A model generated the notes under the pieces. The model searched no databases. It worked only from the letters and a program-made list of their open reading frames with translations, and was not told the origin of the DNA. The position numbers and the translations under genes were made by a program. 64,000 bases of DNA from Demequina gelatinilytica (GTDB lineage Bacteria; Actinomycetota; Actinomycetes; Actinomycetales; Demequinaceae): positions 110,018-174,017 of the forward strand of contig NZ_BBLV01000008.1 in the NCBI RefSeq assembly GCF_000971115.1, written 5' to 3'. Below are positions 36,205-45,753 of this stretch, one piece after another. Numbering within the stretch: the stretch's first letter is position 1; each line of letters opens with the position of its first letter.

Positions 36205-37352
36205 CGGGCGCTCTTGCCCACGGCCTTCCCGACGCCGTTCGAGCCGCCGTTGCCGGTACCGTTCGAGCCGCCCGCGCCACGCGTGGGCTCGCCCTGCTCC
36301 GCACCGCGAGCCTTCGCGACCGAGCTCTCGGCCTTCTCGCGCTGACCGCCGGCGTTCCCGCGCTTGCCGGCGTCCTCGGCGTCGCCCGCCTTGGTCGCGG
36401 CCGCACCCGGCTTGGTCGCGGCCTCACCCGGCTTGGTCGCCGAGCGAGGAGCGGTCGCCTCGGCCTGCGTCGGGGTGTCCGCATCGGCAGCGTCGTCGTC
36501 GACGGCGACGTCGTCCTCGGCGGCACCGTCATCCGCGAGGACCGCACCGTCCTCGTCGGTGTCGCCGCCGTGACGCTCCTGCCACTTCTCGCTCTCGCCC
36601 TGCCACGCGACGTGGAGGTCGCGATGGCGCTCGGCGACACCCTGGCCGAAGTCACGGCCGGTGGCGTCGGTGGTCTCCATCCAGTCGAAGATCTCGCGCA
36701 GGCACTCGTGGACCTTCTGGGAGACCTCGGAACCGGTGCGCGAGTCCGCGTCGGAGTCCTCGTCGGACGCCTCATCGGAATCCTCGTCGGACGCCTCATC
36801 GGACTGCTCGGCGCCGTCCTCGTCGCCCTCGACGTCCTCGGCGCCCTCCGCAGCCTCGTCCTCGCCCTGCTCGTCGCCCAGGACCTCGGCGACGGCCTCG
36901 TCGACAAGCTCGATGGCGGTCTCGGTGTCGCCGGACTCCTCGGCCTTGCGCGCCTCCGCGATCCGCTCGTACGCGCCGCCGTCGCCCAGGCCCACGCGCT
37001 CGAGGGCGCGGTCCAGCCCGTACAGAGCATCACCAGGCGCCGACTCGTCCGCCGCCGCGGTGCCGCCGACCAGGGCGGCGGCCACGAGCGCGGCTCCTCC
37101 TGCGATCGCTACGCGCAGGCGGCGCGAACGACGCGCGGCCGGCCGGGCGGCGGCAGGCGTCGCCGGCTGCTGCGACGCGAGGCTCGCAAGCGCCGCACCC
37201 GCGCGGTCGGAGTCCTCCGCGCTCGGCGCGGCGTTGAGCGCGCGCAGCCGGTCGAGGGTGCCTGTCAGCTCTCCCATGTCCGCGTCGCCCCTGCCGGCGA
37301 GGAACCGGTCGAGGTCACGGGCGGTGCGGTCAGCGTTCTCGTCGTGCGTCAT
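36201..37352 (-). CDS. DUF5667-like membrane protein, sigma-factor partner 1
   Basis: The 383-residue protein has a cytoplasmic N-terminal helical region (1-75), one membrane segment (about 81-100), then the DUF5667-like motif SAPGDALYGLDRALERVGLG and a long acidic, low-complexity extracellular tail ending Gly/Asn-rich. It follows the ECF sigma gene by 30 bases and is likely its membrane-bound antagonist or accessory, an inference from position and topology. No zinc anti-sigma motif is seen. A paralog lies at 38140-39222. Confidence 0.7.
   Translation of the reverse strand: MTHDENADRTARDLDRFLAGRGDADMGELTGTLDRLRALNAAPSAEDSDRAGAALASLASQQPATPAAARPAARRSRRLRVAIAGGAALVAAALVGGTAAADESAPGDALYGLDRALERVGLGDGGAYERIAEARKAEESGDTETAIELVDEAVAEVLGDEQGEDEAAEGAEDVEGDEDGAEQSDEASDEDSDEASDEDSDADSRTGSEVSQKVHECLREIFDWMETTDATGRDFGQGVAERHRDLHVAWQGESEKWQERHGGDTDEDGAVLADDGAAEDDVAVDDDAADADTPTQAEATAPRSATKPGEAATKPGAAATKAGDAEDAGKRGNAGGQREKAESSVAKARGAEQGEPTRGAGGSNGTGNGGSNGVGKAVGKSAR
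36757..36804. repeat. 24-bp tandem repeat (acidic Ser/Asp tail)
   Basis: Two adjacent 24-base copies begin TCCTCGTCGGACGCCTCATC. They encode the repeated DEASDEDS segment of the DUF5667-like protein and differ only at the last base. Confidence 0.8.
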
Positions 37353-37382
37353 ACCCCCGAATCGACACAGGCGGCCCCGGTG

Positions 37383-37946
37383 TTACACCTCCGCGTCGGC
37401 GTGGGCCAGGTCCTTGCGCAGGGCCGCGAGCGCACGATGCTGCGCCACGCGGACGGCGGCCTCGGTCATGTCGAGCGCCGCCGCGGTCTCGCGTCCGCTC
37501 AGACCCGCGACCACGCGCAGCAGCAGCACGTCGCGCTGACGCTCCGAGAGCCGCCCGAGGAGATGCTCGACCCCTGAGGCCTCGGCCTGCAGCAGCGCCT
37601 GCTGCTCGGCGCTCGGCATGACATCCCGGAGCACCTGCGCGAGAGCCTCGTCGCCGACTGGCGTCTCGGGCTTCCTTCCGGCGCGCCGCACCGCGTCCAC
37701 CATGCGTCGATGGGCGATCGCGAAGACCCACGCGCGGAAGTCCGAGGCGTCGCCCTCGAAGCGCGGGAGCCCCCGCACGACGTCGAGGAAGGTGTCGGCC
37801 GCCTCATCCTCCGGGGAGGGCGAACGACGGGCAGCGAGGTAGCCGCGCACGGGACCCGCGAGCTCGCGGTGGAGCGCGGCCCACGCCCAGGGCTCGCCTA
37901 GCCGGGCGGCCGCGAGCGTCGAGTCGAACGCGGGACCGAGGGTCAT
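37383..37946 (-). CDS. ECF RNA polymerase sigma factor 1
   Basis: The 187-residue protein has a region 2 segment (PSPEDEAADTFLDVVRGLPR...FRAWVFAIAHRRMVDAVRR) and a region 4 helix-turn-helix (LSERQRDVLLLRVVAGLSGRETA). It should direct RNA polymerase to a small regulon and is paired with the DUF5667-like protein downstream. ATG 37946 overlaps the stop of a 16-codon upstream reading frame (ATGA). It is paralogous to the sigma gene at 39270-39821 (both start MTLGPAF). Confidence 0.92.
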   Translation of the reverse strand: MTLGPAFDSTLAAARLGEPWAWAALHRELAGPVRGYLAARRSPSPEDEAADTFLDVVRGLPRFEGDASDFRAWVFAIAHRRMVDAVRRAGRKPETPVGDEALAQVLRDVMPSAEQQALLQAEASGVEHLLGRLSERQRDVLLLRVVAGLSGRETAAALDMTEAAVRVAQHRALAALRKDLAHADAEV

Positions 37947-37993
37947 CGGCTCGACCGCCGGCGGACGTCCTCGAACGGGGACTGAGGTGACAT
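37943..37993 (-). CDS. Possible 16-residue leader peptide before sigma gene 1
   Basis: The frame MSPQSPFEDVRRRSSR starts at ATG 37993, 8 bases after a TAGCGT hexamer, and ends in a TGA that overlaps the sigma ATG. The paralogous sigma gene has the same arrangement, which is the main reason to take it seriously. Translational coupling is inferred; the peptide has no recognisable function. Confidence 0.4.
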   Translation of the reverse strand: MSPQSPFEDVRRRSSR

Positions 37994-38001
37994 GGGCGGA
38001 G

Positions 38002-38007
38002 ACGCTA
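38002..38007 (-). promoter_or_regulatory. -10 hexamer TAGCGT before sigma operon 1
   Basis: It lies in GTGTTAGCGTC, an 11-mer shared with the promoter of the paralogous sigma operon, and is 8 bases from the leader-peptide ATG. Confidence 0.5.
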
Positions 38008-38139
38008 ACACCACTCATGCGGAGCGGCGCAAATGCGACAAGCCCGTCCCCACGGCGCGGCGCGGCTGGGCAAGGGCTGCGCGCGCCATGACAGCGCCCC
38101 GGGGCCCGCGAGGGCCCCGGGGCGCCGGAGCGGGAGCTC

Positions 38140-39222
38140 CTACGGCCGCTTTGGGGAAAACGCCTGCTCGGAGCCGCTCTGCTTGTCGGGCATGGGGGAT
38201 GCGCCGACATCTTCGGTGCCGGAGTCGGCGCCGCACGCGCCCTCGCCGGCTGATTCCATCTGCCAGGAGTCCTGCGCCCCCGCCGTCGTCCTGCCCGACC
38301 AGTCCCGGGTCGTCTGCTCCCCGTCCGACCATCGCTCTCCGGACCACGAGGCCGGTTCCGCCGCCCCGCGCCACCCGCCGGACCACGAGCCGCCGTCGCT
38401 CGTCTCCGCTCCGGTGCCGTCCGCGGCAGCGGGAGGCGCGTCCGCCGCGGCAGCCTTGCCGGCGGCCTCCCCCGCGTCGGGCTGGCCGTCCGCCGCGGCA
38501 GCCTTGCCGGCGGCCTCCCCCGCGTCGGGCTGGCCGTCCGCGTCCCGTGCGTCGATCACGGGCTCCTGCGGCGGGGCGGCGGGGGTCGGGATGCTGCGCA
38601 CGCGCGCGGTGACGTGAGCGCCGAAGCCGGGGTCGGCGAAGTCGGCGGTCTCCATCCATTCGAGCAGGTCCGTGACGCTTCGGCGGACCTCGTCCGATGC
38701 CTCCGCGCTCTCCGCCCGCAGCGCCCGCGCCGTCTCGAGCAGGGCCTCGGAGGAATCGGTGTCGATGTCCGCGGCCTCCGCGACGTGCTCGATCGCGTCG
38801 CCGTAGTCCCCCTTGCCGTCGAGCCGCAGCGCCTCCGCGACACGCTCACGGTTGCCGCCGTCACGCAGGCCGATCCGCTCGAACGCCCGATCGATCGAGT
38901 AGAGGGGATCGCCCGGCGCGGCGGGGTCGGCTGCTGCCGCGCCGGCCGCGGTGCCTCCGATGAGCAGCGCGAGCGCGCTCATCGAGGCCACGCGTGAACG
39001 CCATGGCGAGGAAGCCGCCGCGGGCTCGCGGCTGAGGGGGGTGCGCGAGCCCGCGGCGACGCTGGCGAGGGCAGCACCGACGCGCGCGGCATGAGCCGGC
39101 TCCGCTGCGATCGCCAGCCCCCTCAGGGCAGCGACCGCCGGGCCGAGGTCGGCGAGCTCCGCGGGCGTGTCGCCTCGCAGCAGCCGGTCGATCGCCCGGT
39201 CCTCGTCGGTGGTGCTCGTCAC
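38140..39222 (-). CDS. DUF5667-like membrane protein, sigma-factor partner 2
   Basis: The 360-residue paralog has a cytoplasmic N-terminus, one membrane segment (about 78-97), AAPGDPLYSIDRAFERIGLR, an acidic helical domain with LLEWMETADFADPGFGAHV (similar to IFDWMETTDATGRDFGQGV of paralog 1) and a Ser/Trp/Gly-rich tail containing a 16-residue repeat. GTG 39222 lies 47 bases after the sigma 2 stop. Role as sigma antagonist is inferred from position. Confidence 0.7.
   Translation of the reverse strand: MTSTTDEDRAIDRLLRGDTPAELADLGPAVAALRGLAIAAEPAHAARVGAALASVAAGSRTPLSREPAAASSPWRSRVASMSALALLIGGTAAGAAAADPAAPGDPLYSIDRAFERIGLRDGGNRERVAEALRLDGKGDYGDAIEHVAEAADIDTDSSEALLETARALRAESAEASDEVRRSVTDLLEWMETADFADPGFGAHVTARVRSIPTPAAPPQEPVIDARDADGQPDAGEAAGKAAAADGQPDAGEAAGKAAAADAPPAAADGTGAETSDGGSWSGGWRGAAEPASWSGERWSDGEQTTRDWSGRTTAGAQDSWQMESAGEGACGADSGTEDVGASPMPDKQSGSEQAFSPKRP
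38441..38536. repeat. 48-bp perfect tandem repeat
   Basis: Two identical 48-base copies (38441-38488, 38489-38536) encode DGQPDAGEAAGKAAAA twice in the tail of the DUF5667-like protein. Copy number is likely variable between strains. Confidence 0.85.
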
Positions 39223-39269
39223 GGCCCTGCCATCGGATGCCGCGCTGGATCCGTTACATCGGGCGGAGA

Positions 39270-39821
39270 TCAGCGCTGGTGGTCGCGCGCGCGTCGCAGC
39301 GCGCCGAGCGCGCGATGCTGAGCGACCTTGACCGCCGATTCGGACTTCCCCACCACCCGCGCGGTCTCACGCACGGAGAGCTGGCCCACGACCCGCAGCA
39401 GGAGGATCTGCCGCTGGTCCTCGGACAGGTCGGCAAGCAGCTCGCGCGCATCGGTGAGCCCGTCGCGCAGCAGCGCCTGCTGCTCGGCGCTCGCGCTGAG
39501 CTCGGATGCGGCGACCTCATCCGAGCTCCCGGCGGCCGACACCGGTCGCACGCTCGCCCGCCGGTACGCGTCGACCATGCGGCGATGCGCGATCGAGAAC
39601 ACCCATGCGCGGAAGTCCCGCTCGTCCCCCGCGAAGCCTCCGATGCCTCGCGCGACGTGCAGGAACGTCTCCGACGCCTCGTCCTCCGGCTCCGGCGATC
39701 CCCGACCCGCGAGATAGCCCCGGACAGGGCCGGAGAGGTCCGAGTACAGCGCGGTCCACGCCCAGTCCTCTCCGGACTGCGCCGCCGCGAGCACGGCCGT
39801 GAACGCGGGGCCGAGCGTCAT
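39270..39821 (-). CDS. ECF RNA polymerase sigma factor 2
   Basis: The 183-residue protein shares its start MTLGPAF, the region 2 segment (PEPEDEASETFLHVARG...FRAWVFSIAHRRMVDAYRR) and region 4 (LSEDQRQILLLRVVGQLSVRETA) with sigma factor 1. ATG 39821 overlaps a short upstream frame by 4 bases; a GTG at 39857 is an in-frame alternative. It heads the second sigma/DUF5667-like module and is probably autoregulated. Confidence 0.92.
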   Translation of the reverse strand: MTLGPAFTAVLAAAQSGEDWAWTALYSDLSGPVRGYLAGRGSPEPEDEASETFLHVARGIGGFAGDERDFRAWVFSIAHRRMVDAYRRASVRPVSAAGSSDEVAASELSASAEQQALLRDGLTDARELLADLSEDQRQILLLRVVGQLSVRETARVVGKSESAVKVAQHRALGALRRARDHQR

Positions 39822-39862
39822 GCGCGGGCTCCCGCGGCCTCTGCGACGGGAGGACACGGCAT
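39818..39862 (-). CDS. Possible 14-residue leader peptide before sigma gene 2
   Basis: MPCPPVAEAAGARA starts at ATG 39862, 8 bases after TAGCGT, and its TGA overlaps the sigma ATG exactly as in module 1. The peptide sequences are not similar, so conservation would be of position, not product. Confidence 0.38.
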   Translation of the reverse strand: MPCPPVAEAAGARA

Positions 39863-39870
39863 GGTTCCCG

Positions 39871-39876
39871 ACGCTA
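39871..39876 (-). promoter_or_regulatory. -10 hexamer TAGCGT before sigma operon 2
   Basis: It lies in the same GTGTTAGCGTC context as sigma operon 1. Confidence 0.5.
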
Positions 39877-39954
39877 ACACGGGGATACGAACTTGGGCAG
39901 ACCCGACATTTCCAACGTCGTAGACCCAGGCGCCAGGCGCCCCTGGATGCAGAA

Positions 39955-39986
39955 GAACCCCCTCGTCACGTTGGACGAGGGGGTTC
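39955..39986 (-). terminator. Terminator of tRNA-Glu
   Basis: GAACCCCCTCGTC (39955-39967) pairs perfectly with GACGAGGGGGTTC (39974-39986) around a 6-base loop. On the minus strand it starts 3 bases after the tRNA CCA and is followed by TTCT. Confidence 0.85.
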
Positions 39987-39989
39987 CGG

Positions 39990-40065
39990 TGGTAGCCCCG
40001 ACGGGATTCGAACCCGCGCTACCGCCTTGAGAGGGCGGCGTGCTAGGCCGCTACACAACGGGGCC
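39990..40065 (-). tRNA. tRNA-Glu (anticodon CUC)
   Basis: The minus strand folds as a 73-base tRNA plus encoded CCA. The acceptor begins GGCCCCG and pairs with CGGGGCT; the anticodon arm is CCGCC-CTCTCAA-GGCGG with CUC at 34-36; the T arm carries GGTTCGAATCC. Discriminator is A. It reads GAG codons. Confidence 0.95.
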
Positions 40066-40236
40066 CCTAGCTGCTTCAGTCACCCTTACCGGGCGGCTGG
40101 CGCGAGATAAAACTTTACAGCACACCCGGCGCGGATTCCAAATCCGTCCGGCGATGTCTCCGAAGTCGACCTCGCACCAGGGACGATGCTACCGCCCCGA
40201 GGTACGCTCAGGCGCCGACCCGGGTCCGCGTCGCCG

Positions 40237-40242
40237 TAGCCT
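40237..40242 (+). promoter_or_regulatory. -10 hexamer TAGCCT, leaderless start of phosphotransferase gene
   Basis: TAGCCT is 6 bases before ATG 40249. Confidence 0.6.
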
Positions 40243-40248
40243 GGGGCC

Positions 40249-41163
40249 ATGAGCACCGGCGACCTCCCCACCGGCACCGTCCACGTGCCCGATGGCCTGT
40301 CGTGGTGGGCCGCGACGCCCGGCGGCCCCGACTGGCTGCGCTCGCTCCCGGGCCTGATCGCCGCGTGCGCGCGAGAGTGGGGGCTGGCACTCGACAGGCC
40401 CTTCGAGCCGGGCAGCGTCGCATGGGTCGCGCCCGCCACGCTCCCGGACGGGCGCCGCGCCGTGCTCAAGGTCGGCCGGCCCGACGGCGAGAGCGATCTC
40501 GAGGCCGACGCCCTGGCGCACTGGGCCGGAGCGGGAGCCGTGGCGCTGCTCGCCCACGATCGCGAGCGCGGGGCCCTGCTCATCGAACGATGCGAGCCCG
40601 GCACGCAGCTCTGGAGCATCGAGGACGAGGACCAGGCCTTCGGCATCGCCGCCGGCGTGCTCCGCGAGCTGTGGCGGCCCGCGCCGGAGGGCGTGCCCTT
40701 CCGCACGGTGGCCGACCAGGCGGAACGTTGGGCTCGCGTGCTCCCGGAGCGGTGGGAACGGCACGGCCGACCGTGCCCGCGGCGGCTGGTCGACCATGCC
40801 GTGGAGCTCGCCACCACCTTGGGGCGATCGCAGCCCGAGCAGGTCCTCTGCCACCAGGACGCGCACGGCGGCAACATGCTCCTGGACGGCGAGCGCTGGG
40901 TCGCGATCGACCCCAAGCCGCTCGTCGGCGAGCGGGCGTTCGACCTCGCCTCCTCGCTGCGCGATCGGCGCCCGACGCTCCTGGAGGCGGCGGACCCGCT
41001 TGCCGTGGTCGCACGACGGCTCGATCTCTATGTCGACCACCTCGGCGTGGATCGCGAGCGCGCGCGCGGCTGGGGCATCGTCCACGCGCTCGCGTGGGGC
41101 CTCACGGAGGACGGGACGCAAGCCGACCTCCTCGCCTGCGCGGAGCTCCTCGCCAAGGCCTGA
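40249..41163 (+). CDS. Aminoglycoside phosphotransferase family protein (streptomycin 6-kinase-like)
   Basis: The 304-residue protein kinase-like enzyme has VLKVGRPDGESDLEADAL (ATP-binding Lys and a following Glu), the Brenner motif CHQDAHGGNML with catalytic Asp and Asn, and WVAIDPKP with the metal-binding Asp. It fits the APH(6)/hydroxyurea-kinase family. Actual resistance activity is unproven, since chromosomal members are often housekeeping kinases. The start is fixed by a -10 box 6 bases upstream. Confidence 0.85.
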   Translation: MSTGDLPTGTVHVPDGLSWWAATPGGPDWLRSLPGLIAACAREWGLALDRPFEPGSVAWVAPATLPDGRRAVLKVGRPDGESDLEADALAHWAGAGAVALLAHDRERGALLIERCEPGTQLWSIEDEDQAFGIAAGVLRELWRPAPEGVPFRTVADQAERWARVLPERWERHGRPCPRRLVDHAVELATTLGRSQPEQVLCHQDAHGGNMLLDGERWVAIDPKPLVGERAFDLASSLRDRRPTLLEAADPLAVVARRLDLYVDHLGVDRERARGWGIVHALAWGLTEDGTQADLLACAELLAKA

Positions 41164-41237
41164 TCCGGCGCGGCATCCCGGCACCGGGCCCTCCCCCGGC
41201 GCCCACACCCTTGCCCGCCCGTCAGTCGTTATGTAAA

Positions 41238-41258
41238 GTTGAGTGGAAGCGACTCAAC
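41238..41258. promoter_or_regulatory. HAIR (HspR) inverted repeat
   Basis: GTTGAGT-GGAAGCG-ACTCAAC matches the HspR-associated inverted repeat CTTGAGT-N7-ACTCAAG except for the outermost pair. It lies 36 bases before the clpB start, so clpB should be repressed by HspR and induced by heat. No hspR gene is in the window. Confidence 0.85.
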
Positions 41259-41293
41259 TATTTCCCTACGGCTCGCATCAGCAGGAGGTTCAC

Positions 41294-43447
<2,154 letters not shown>

Positions 43448-43471
43448 CCCACGCGTGGACGATGCGGAGCC

Positions 43472-43642
43472 TCAGGCCTCGTGATCGGCGCGCCAGCGGT
43501 CGATGAGCGCCTGCTCCTTCTCGCTCGGCCGCCGGCAGCCGCACGCCTGCTGGTGGGCCGCATGCCACGCTCCCCGCTGCGCCTCTGTCGCGCGCTCGGG
43601 CATCCGGTGCGCATCGTGCCACTCGCGGTTGATCGCGCCCAT
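43472..43642 (-). CDS. 56-residue small protein with WH..H..C.C pattern
   Basis: From ATG 43642 (AGAGGACC upstream) the frame encodes 56 residues starting MGAINREWHDAHRMPERAT, with GAWHAAHQQACGCRRPSEKE in the middle. Repeated WHxxH pairs and CxC suggest metal binding. I recall similar short actinobacterial proteins (H..HRMP...R..WH..H...C.C) with no known role. It is convergent with clpB, 24 bases away. Confidence 0.65.
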   Translation of the reverse strand: MGAINREWHDAHRMPERATEAQRGAWHAAHQQACGCRRPSEKEQALIDRWRADHEA

Positions 43643-43719
43643 GGCAGGTCCTCTCGGATCGATCGGGACGCCCTCACCCTACGCTCCCGGGCGCCCCGAC
43701 GAAGGGACCGGGACAAAAG

Positions 43720-43751
43720 AGAAGGACCCCGCCTGATGGCGGGGTCCTTCT
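43720..43751 (-). terminator. Terminator of tRNA-Gln
   Basis: AGAAGGACCCCGCC (43720-43733) pairs with GGCGGGGTCCTTCT (43738-43751) around TGAT; on the minus strand it is followed by CTTTTGTCC. It starts 9 bases after the tRNA. Confidence 0.88.
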
Positions 43752-43760
43752 TGTCTCCGG

Positions 43761-43832
43761 CTGGGCTACAAGGATTCGAACCTCAACTAACGGAACCAGA
43801 AACCGTCGTGCTGCCAGTTACACCATAGCCCA
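43761..43832 (-). tRNA. tRNA-Gln (anticodon CUG)
   Basis: The minus strand folds as a 72-base tRNA: acceptor TGGGCTA with TAGCCCA, anticodon loop TTCTGGT with CUG, T arm GAGGTTCGAATCCTT. The discriminator is G and CCA is not encoded. It reads CAG codons. Confidence 0.93.
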
Positions 43833-43892
43833 ATGCGTTCCAGCGGAACGGAGAACAACTTTACCCGACTCCGGCGCAGAACCCAAATCGCC

Positions 43893-44345
43893 TCATCCCG
43901 CCGCGTGTCGCAGCGAGTCGAGGACCATCACCCCGGCCGAGTCCGCACCACAGTAGTGGCCCTGCGCGCCGAAGTACGTGTCGTCGTCGTTCCCGCCCGG
44001 GAGATCCGCGAGCACGGCGACGGTCCCCGCCCCCGTCACCACGTCCCCCGGACCGAATGCGACGCCGTGGACATCCGCGCCCTCGTCACCCGGCACGGTC
44101 CCGGGCGGCCACACGATCCACGGCACGCCCGCGCCGTCGCGATCGCGGTCGAGCATGAGGCAGCCGTTCTCGAGCGCGACGATGGTGCCGCTGACCTCGA
44201 GCCGCGCGCCGGGGATGTAGCCCGGCTCGTCCTGGCGAGCGAGGTAGCCCAGCGGGTTCGTGTCGACCGCGTCGCCGCCGCAGCCCGCGAGCGCCGCGGC
44301 GACGCACGCGGCGGCGGCGCTACGGGTCAGCGCGCTCGATCTCAT
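43893..44345 (-). CDS. Putative lipoprotein of unknown function
   Basis: The 150-residue protein has a signal peptide with lipobox LAGC (about residue 22), so it should be anchored on the outer face of the membrane. The rest is beta-rich (ARLEVSGTIVALENGCLMLD...VVTGAGTVAVLADL) and may form a small OB-like barrel. I do not recognise the family. ATG 44345 has no clear Shine-Dalgarno. Confidence 0.65.
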   Translation of the reverse strand: MRSSALTRSAAAACVAAALAGCGGDAVDTNPLGYLARQDEPGYIPGARLEVSGTIVALENGCLMLDRDRDGAGVPWIVWPPGTVPGDEGADVHGVAFGPGDVVTGAGTVAVLADLPGGNDDDTYFGAQGHYCGADSAGVMVLDSLRHAAG

Positions 44346-44447
44346 CGAGCACCACCACCCCGACGAGCCTCATCATGGGCTCACGGTACGCCCTGCGCGA
44401 CGCGATCGGGCAGGTAGGCCGCCGGATCGTGATGCGTCGCCGCCGCG

Positions 44448-44969
44448 CTAGGCCGTGGCGGCGCCGCTCTCGGCCCGGCGCGAAGCGCCACGAGCCCAAG
44501 GGAAGCGGGGGTCGTCCGCGAGAGCCTCGAGCACCGGCTCGAGCGCCTCGGCGAGCGCCTCGAGCTGGCCCTCGCTCAGGCGTCCGAGGACCTCCGCCCG
44601 GACCAGCGAGAGGTGCCCGGGCAGCGCCAGCAGGAGCTCCTTGCGGCCGTCGCGCGTGAGGCGGATGTTCGAGGCGCGCGCGTCGCCGGGGCACGGGACG
44701 CGCTCGACCAGCCCACGCGCCTCCATGCGCGACACCACCTTCGACAGCCTGGGGAGCGTGGCGTAGGTGCGCACCGCGAGGTCGCTGGTCCGCAGCGTCA
44801 GCTCCGGCGCGGTGTTGAGCGCGCTCAGCGCCATGAACTCGAAGTGCGTGATGCCGGAGTCCGCCTGGAGCTGCGCGTCGAGCGCGGCGGGCAGCAGCTG
44901 CGAGGTTCCGACAAGCGCGAGCCACGCTCGGGACTCGGCTTCGTTCATGCGGGGCACGCGCGTGGTCAT
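44448..44969 (-). CDS. MarR-family regulator
   Basis: The 173-residue winged-helix protein has HFEFMALSALNTAPELTLRT, the recognition region YATLPRLSKVVSRMEARGLV and the wing with CPGDARASNIRLT. It is divergent from an NAD(P)-binding oxidoreductase gene, and the gap holds inverted and direct repeats that are probable operators. ATG 44969 is 6 bases from TAGGAT, indicating a leaderless mRNA. A cysteine in the wing could be redox sensitive, but this is speculative. Confidence 0.9.
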   Translation of the reverse strand: MTTRVPRMNEAESRAWLALVGTSQLLPAALDAQLQADSGITHFEFMALSALNTAPELTLRTSDLAVRTYATLPRLSKVVSRMEARGLVERVPCPGDARASNIRLTRDGRKELLLALPGHLSLVRAEVLGRLSEGQLEALAEALEPVLEALADDPRFPWARGASRRAESGAATA

Positions 44970-44975
44970 GCCGCC

Positions 44976-44981
44976 ATCCTA
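44976..44981 (-). promoter_or_regulatory. -10 hexamer TAGGAT, leaderless start of marR gene
   Basis: TAGGAT is 6 bases from ATG 44969. Confidence 0.6.
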
Positions 44982-44985
44982 GCGT

Positions 44986-45007
44986 TACTTGCCACGGCAA
45001 CCAAGTA
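44986..45007. promoter_or_regulatory. MarR operator candidate
   Basis: TACTTG-N10-CAAGTA encloses TTGCC-AC-GGCAA (44989-45000). The 9-mer GGCAACCAA at 44996-45004 recurs at 45027-45035, 31 bp away (three helical turns). The region lies between the two divergent starts. Confidence 0.6.
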
Positions 45008-45068
45008 CCGCTATGTTGGTTAACGAGGCAACCAAACGATCCGCCGCATCGGCGGGAAGGAGCACACC

Positions 45069-45695
45069 ATGACCACCACCGTCACCGTCATCGGCACCGG
45101 GAGCATCGGCTCGGCCGTCGCGCACCTCGCGACCAAGGCCGGCGCGGCCGTGCAGCTGCTGGGCCGCGACCAGGACAAGGCCGCAGCCGTGGCCGCGCAG
45201 GTCGGCGCGACCGCGGGCGCCGTCGGCGACGCGATCACCGGCGAGATCGTCGTGCTCGCCGTCCCCTACCCCGCTCTCGCCGAGCTCGCCGCGACGTACG
45301 GCCCCCAGCTCGACGGCCGCATCGTGGTCGAGACCACCAACCCCCTCGACTTCGCGACGTTCGACGCGCTCGTGGTCCCGGCGGACTCCTCCGCGACCGC
45401 CGAGCTCGCGGCGGCCGCGCCCGGCGCGCGCGTGCTCAAGGCCTTCAACACCAACTTCGCCGCGACCCTCGCCGCCGGCACCGTCGACGGCGCCCCCACC
45501 ACGGTGCTCGTGGCGGGCGACGACGAGTCCGCACGCGACTCCCTGATCGCGCTGGTCGAGGCCGCGGGCCTGCGAGGCCTCGCGGTGGGCGGCCTCAAGC
45601 GCGCCCGCGAGCTCGAGGCGATCGGCTTCACGCAGCTGGTGCTCGCCGTGCAGGAGAAGCTCGCCTGGACCGGGGCGATCGCTCCCCGCGGCTGA
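45069..45695 (+). CDS. NADPH-dependent F420 reductase-like NAD(P)-binding protein
   Basis: The 208-residue protein has the dinucleotide motif VIGTGSIGSAVAHLA, VVLAVPYPALAELA and VVETTNPLDF, matching the F420-dependent NADP oxidoreductase family. A GKDE-type substrate is not identifiable. AAGGAG precedes ATG 45069. It is probably controlled by the divergent MarR protein and ends in a strong hairpin. Confidence 0.85.
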   Translation: MTTTVTVIGTGSIGSAVAHLATKAGAAVQLLGRDQDKAAAVAAQVGATAGAVGDAITGEIVVLAVPYPALAELAATYGPQLDGRIVVETTNPLDFATFDALVVPADSSATAELAAAAPGARVLKAFNTNFAATLAAGTVDGAPTTVLVAGDDESARDSLIALVEAAGLRGLAVGGLKRARELEAIGFTQLVLAVQEKLAWTGAIAPRG

Positions 45696-45714
45696 AGCCC
45701 TCCTCGCCGCATCC

Positions 45715-45749
45715 CGCGTGCCCCGACGAGCCCCTCGTCGGGGCACGCG
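45715..45749. terminator. Hairpin between convergent reductase and HAD genes
   Basis: A perfect 16-bp stem (45715-45730 with 45734-45749, starting CGCGTGCCCCGACGAG) has a CCC loop and lies 20 bases after one stop and 5 bases from the other. Confidence 0.75.
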
Positions 45750-45753
45750 TGCG

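Noticed and set aside
38441..38536. Possible CRISPR-like repeat
   Set aside because: Only two directly abutting copies with no spacers, in frame within a coding region.
39990..40065. tRNA-Glu as an integration site for a mobile element
   Set aside because: No integrase, no partial tRNA duplication and normal genes on both sides.
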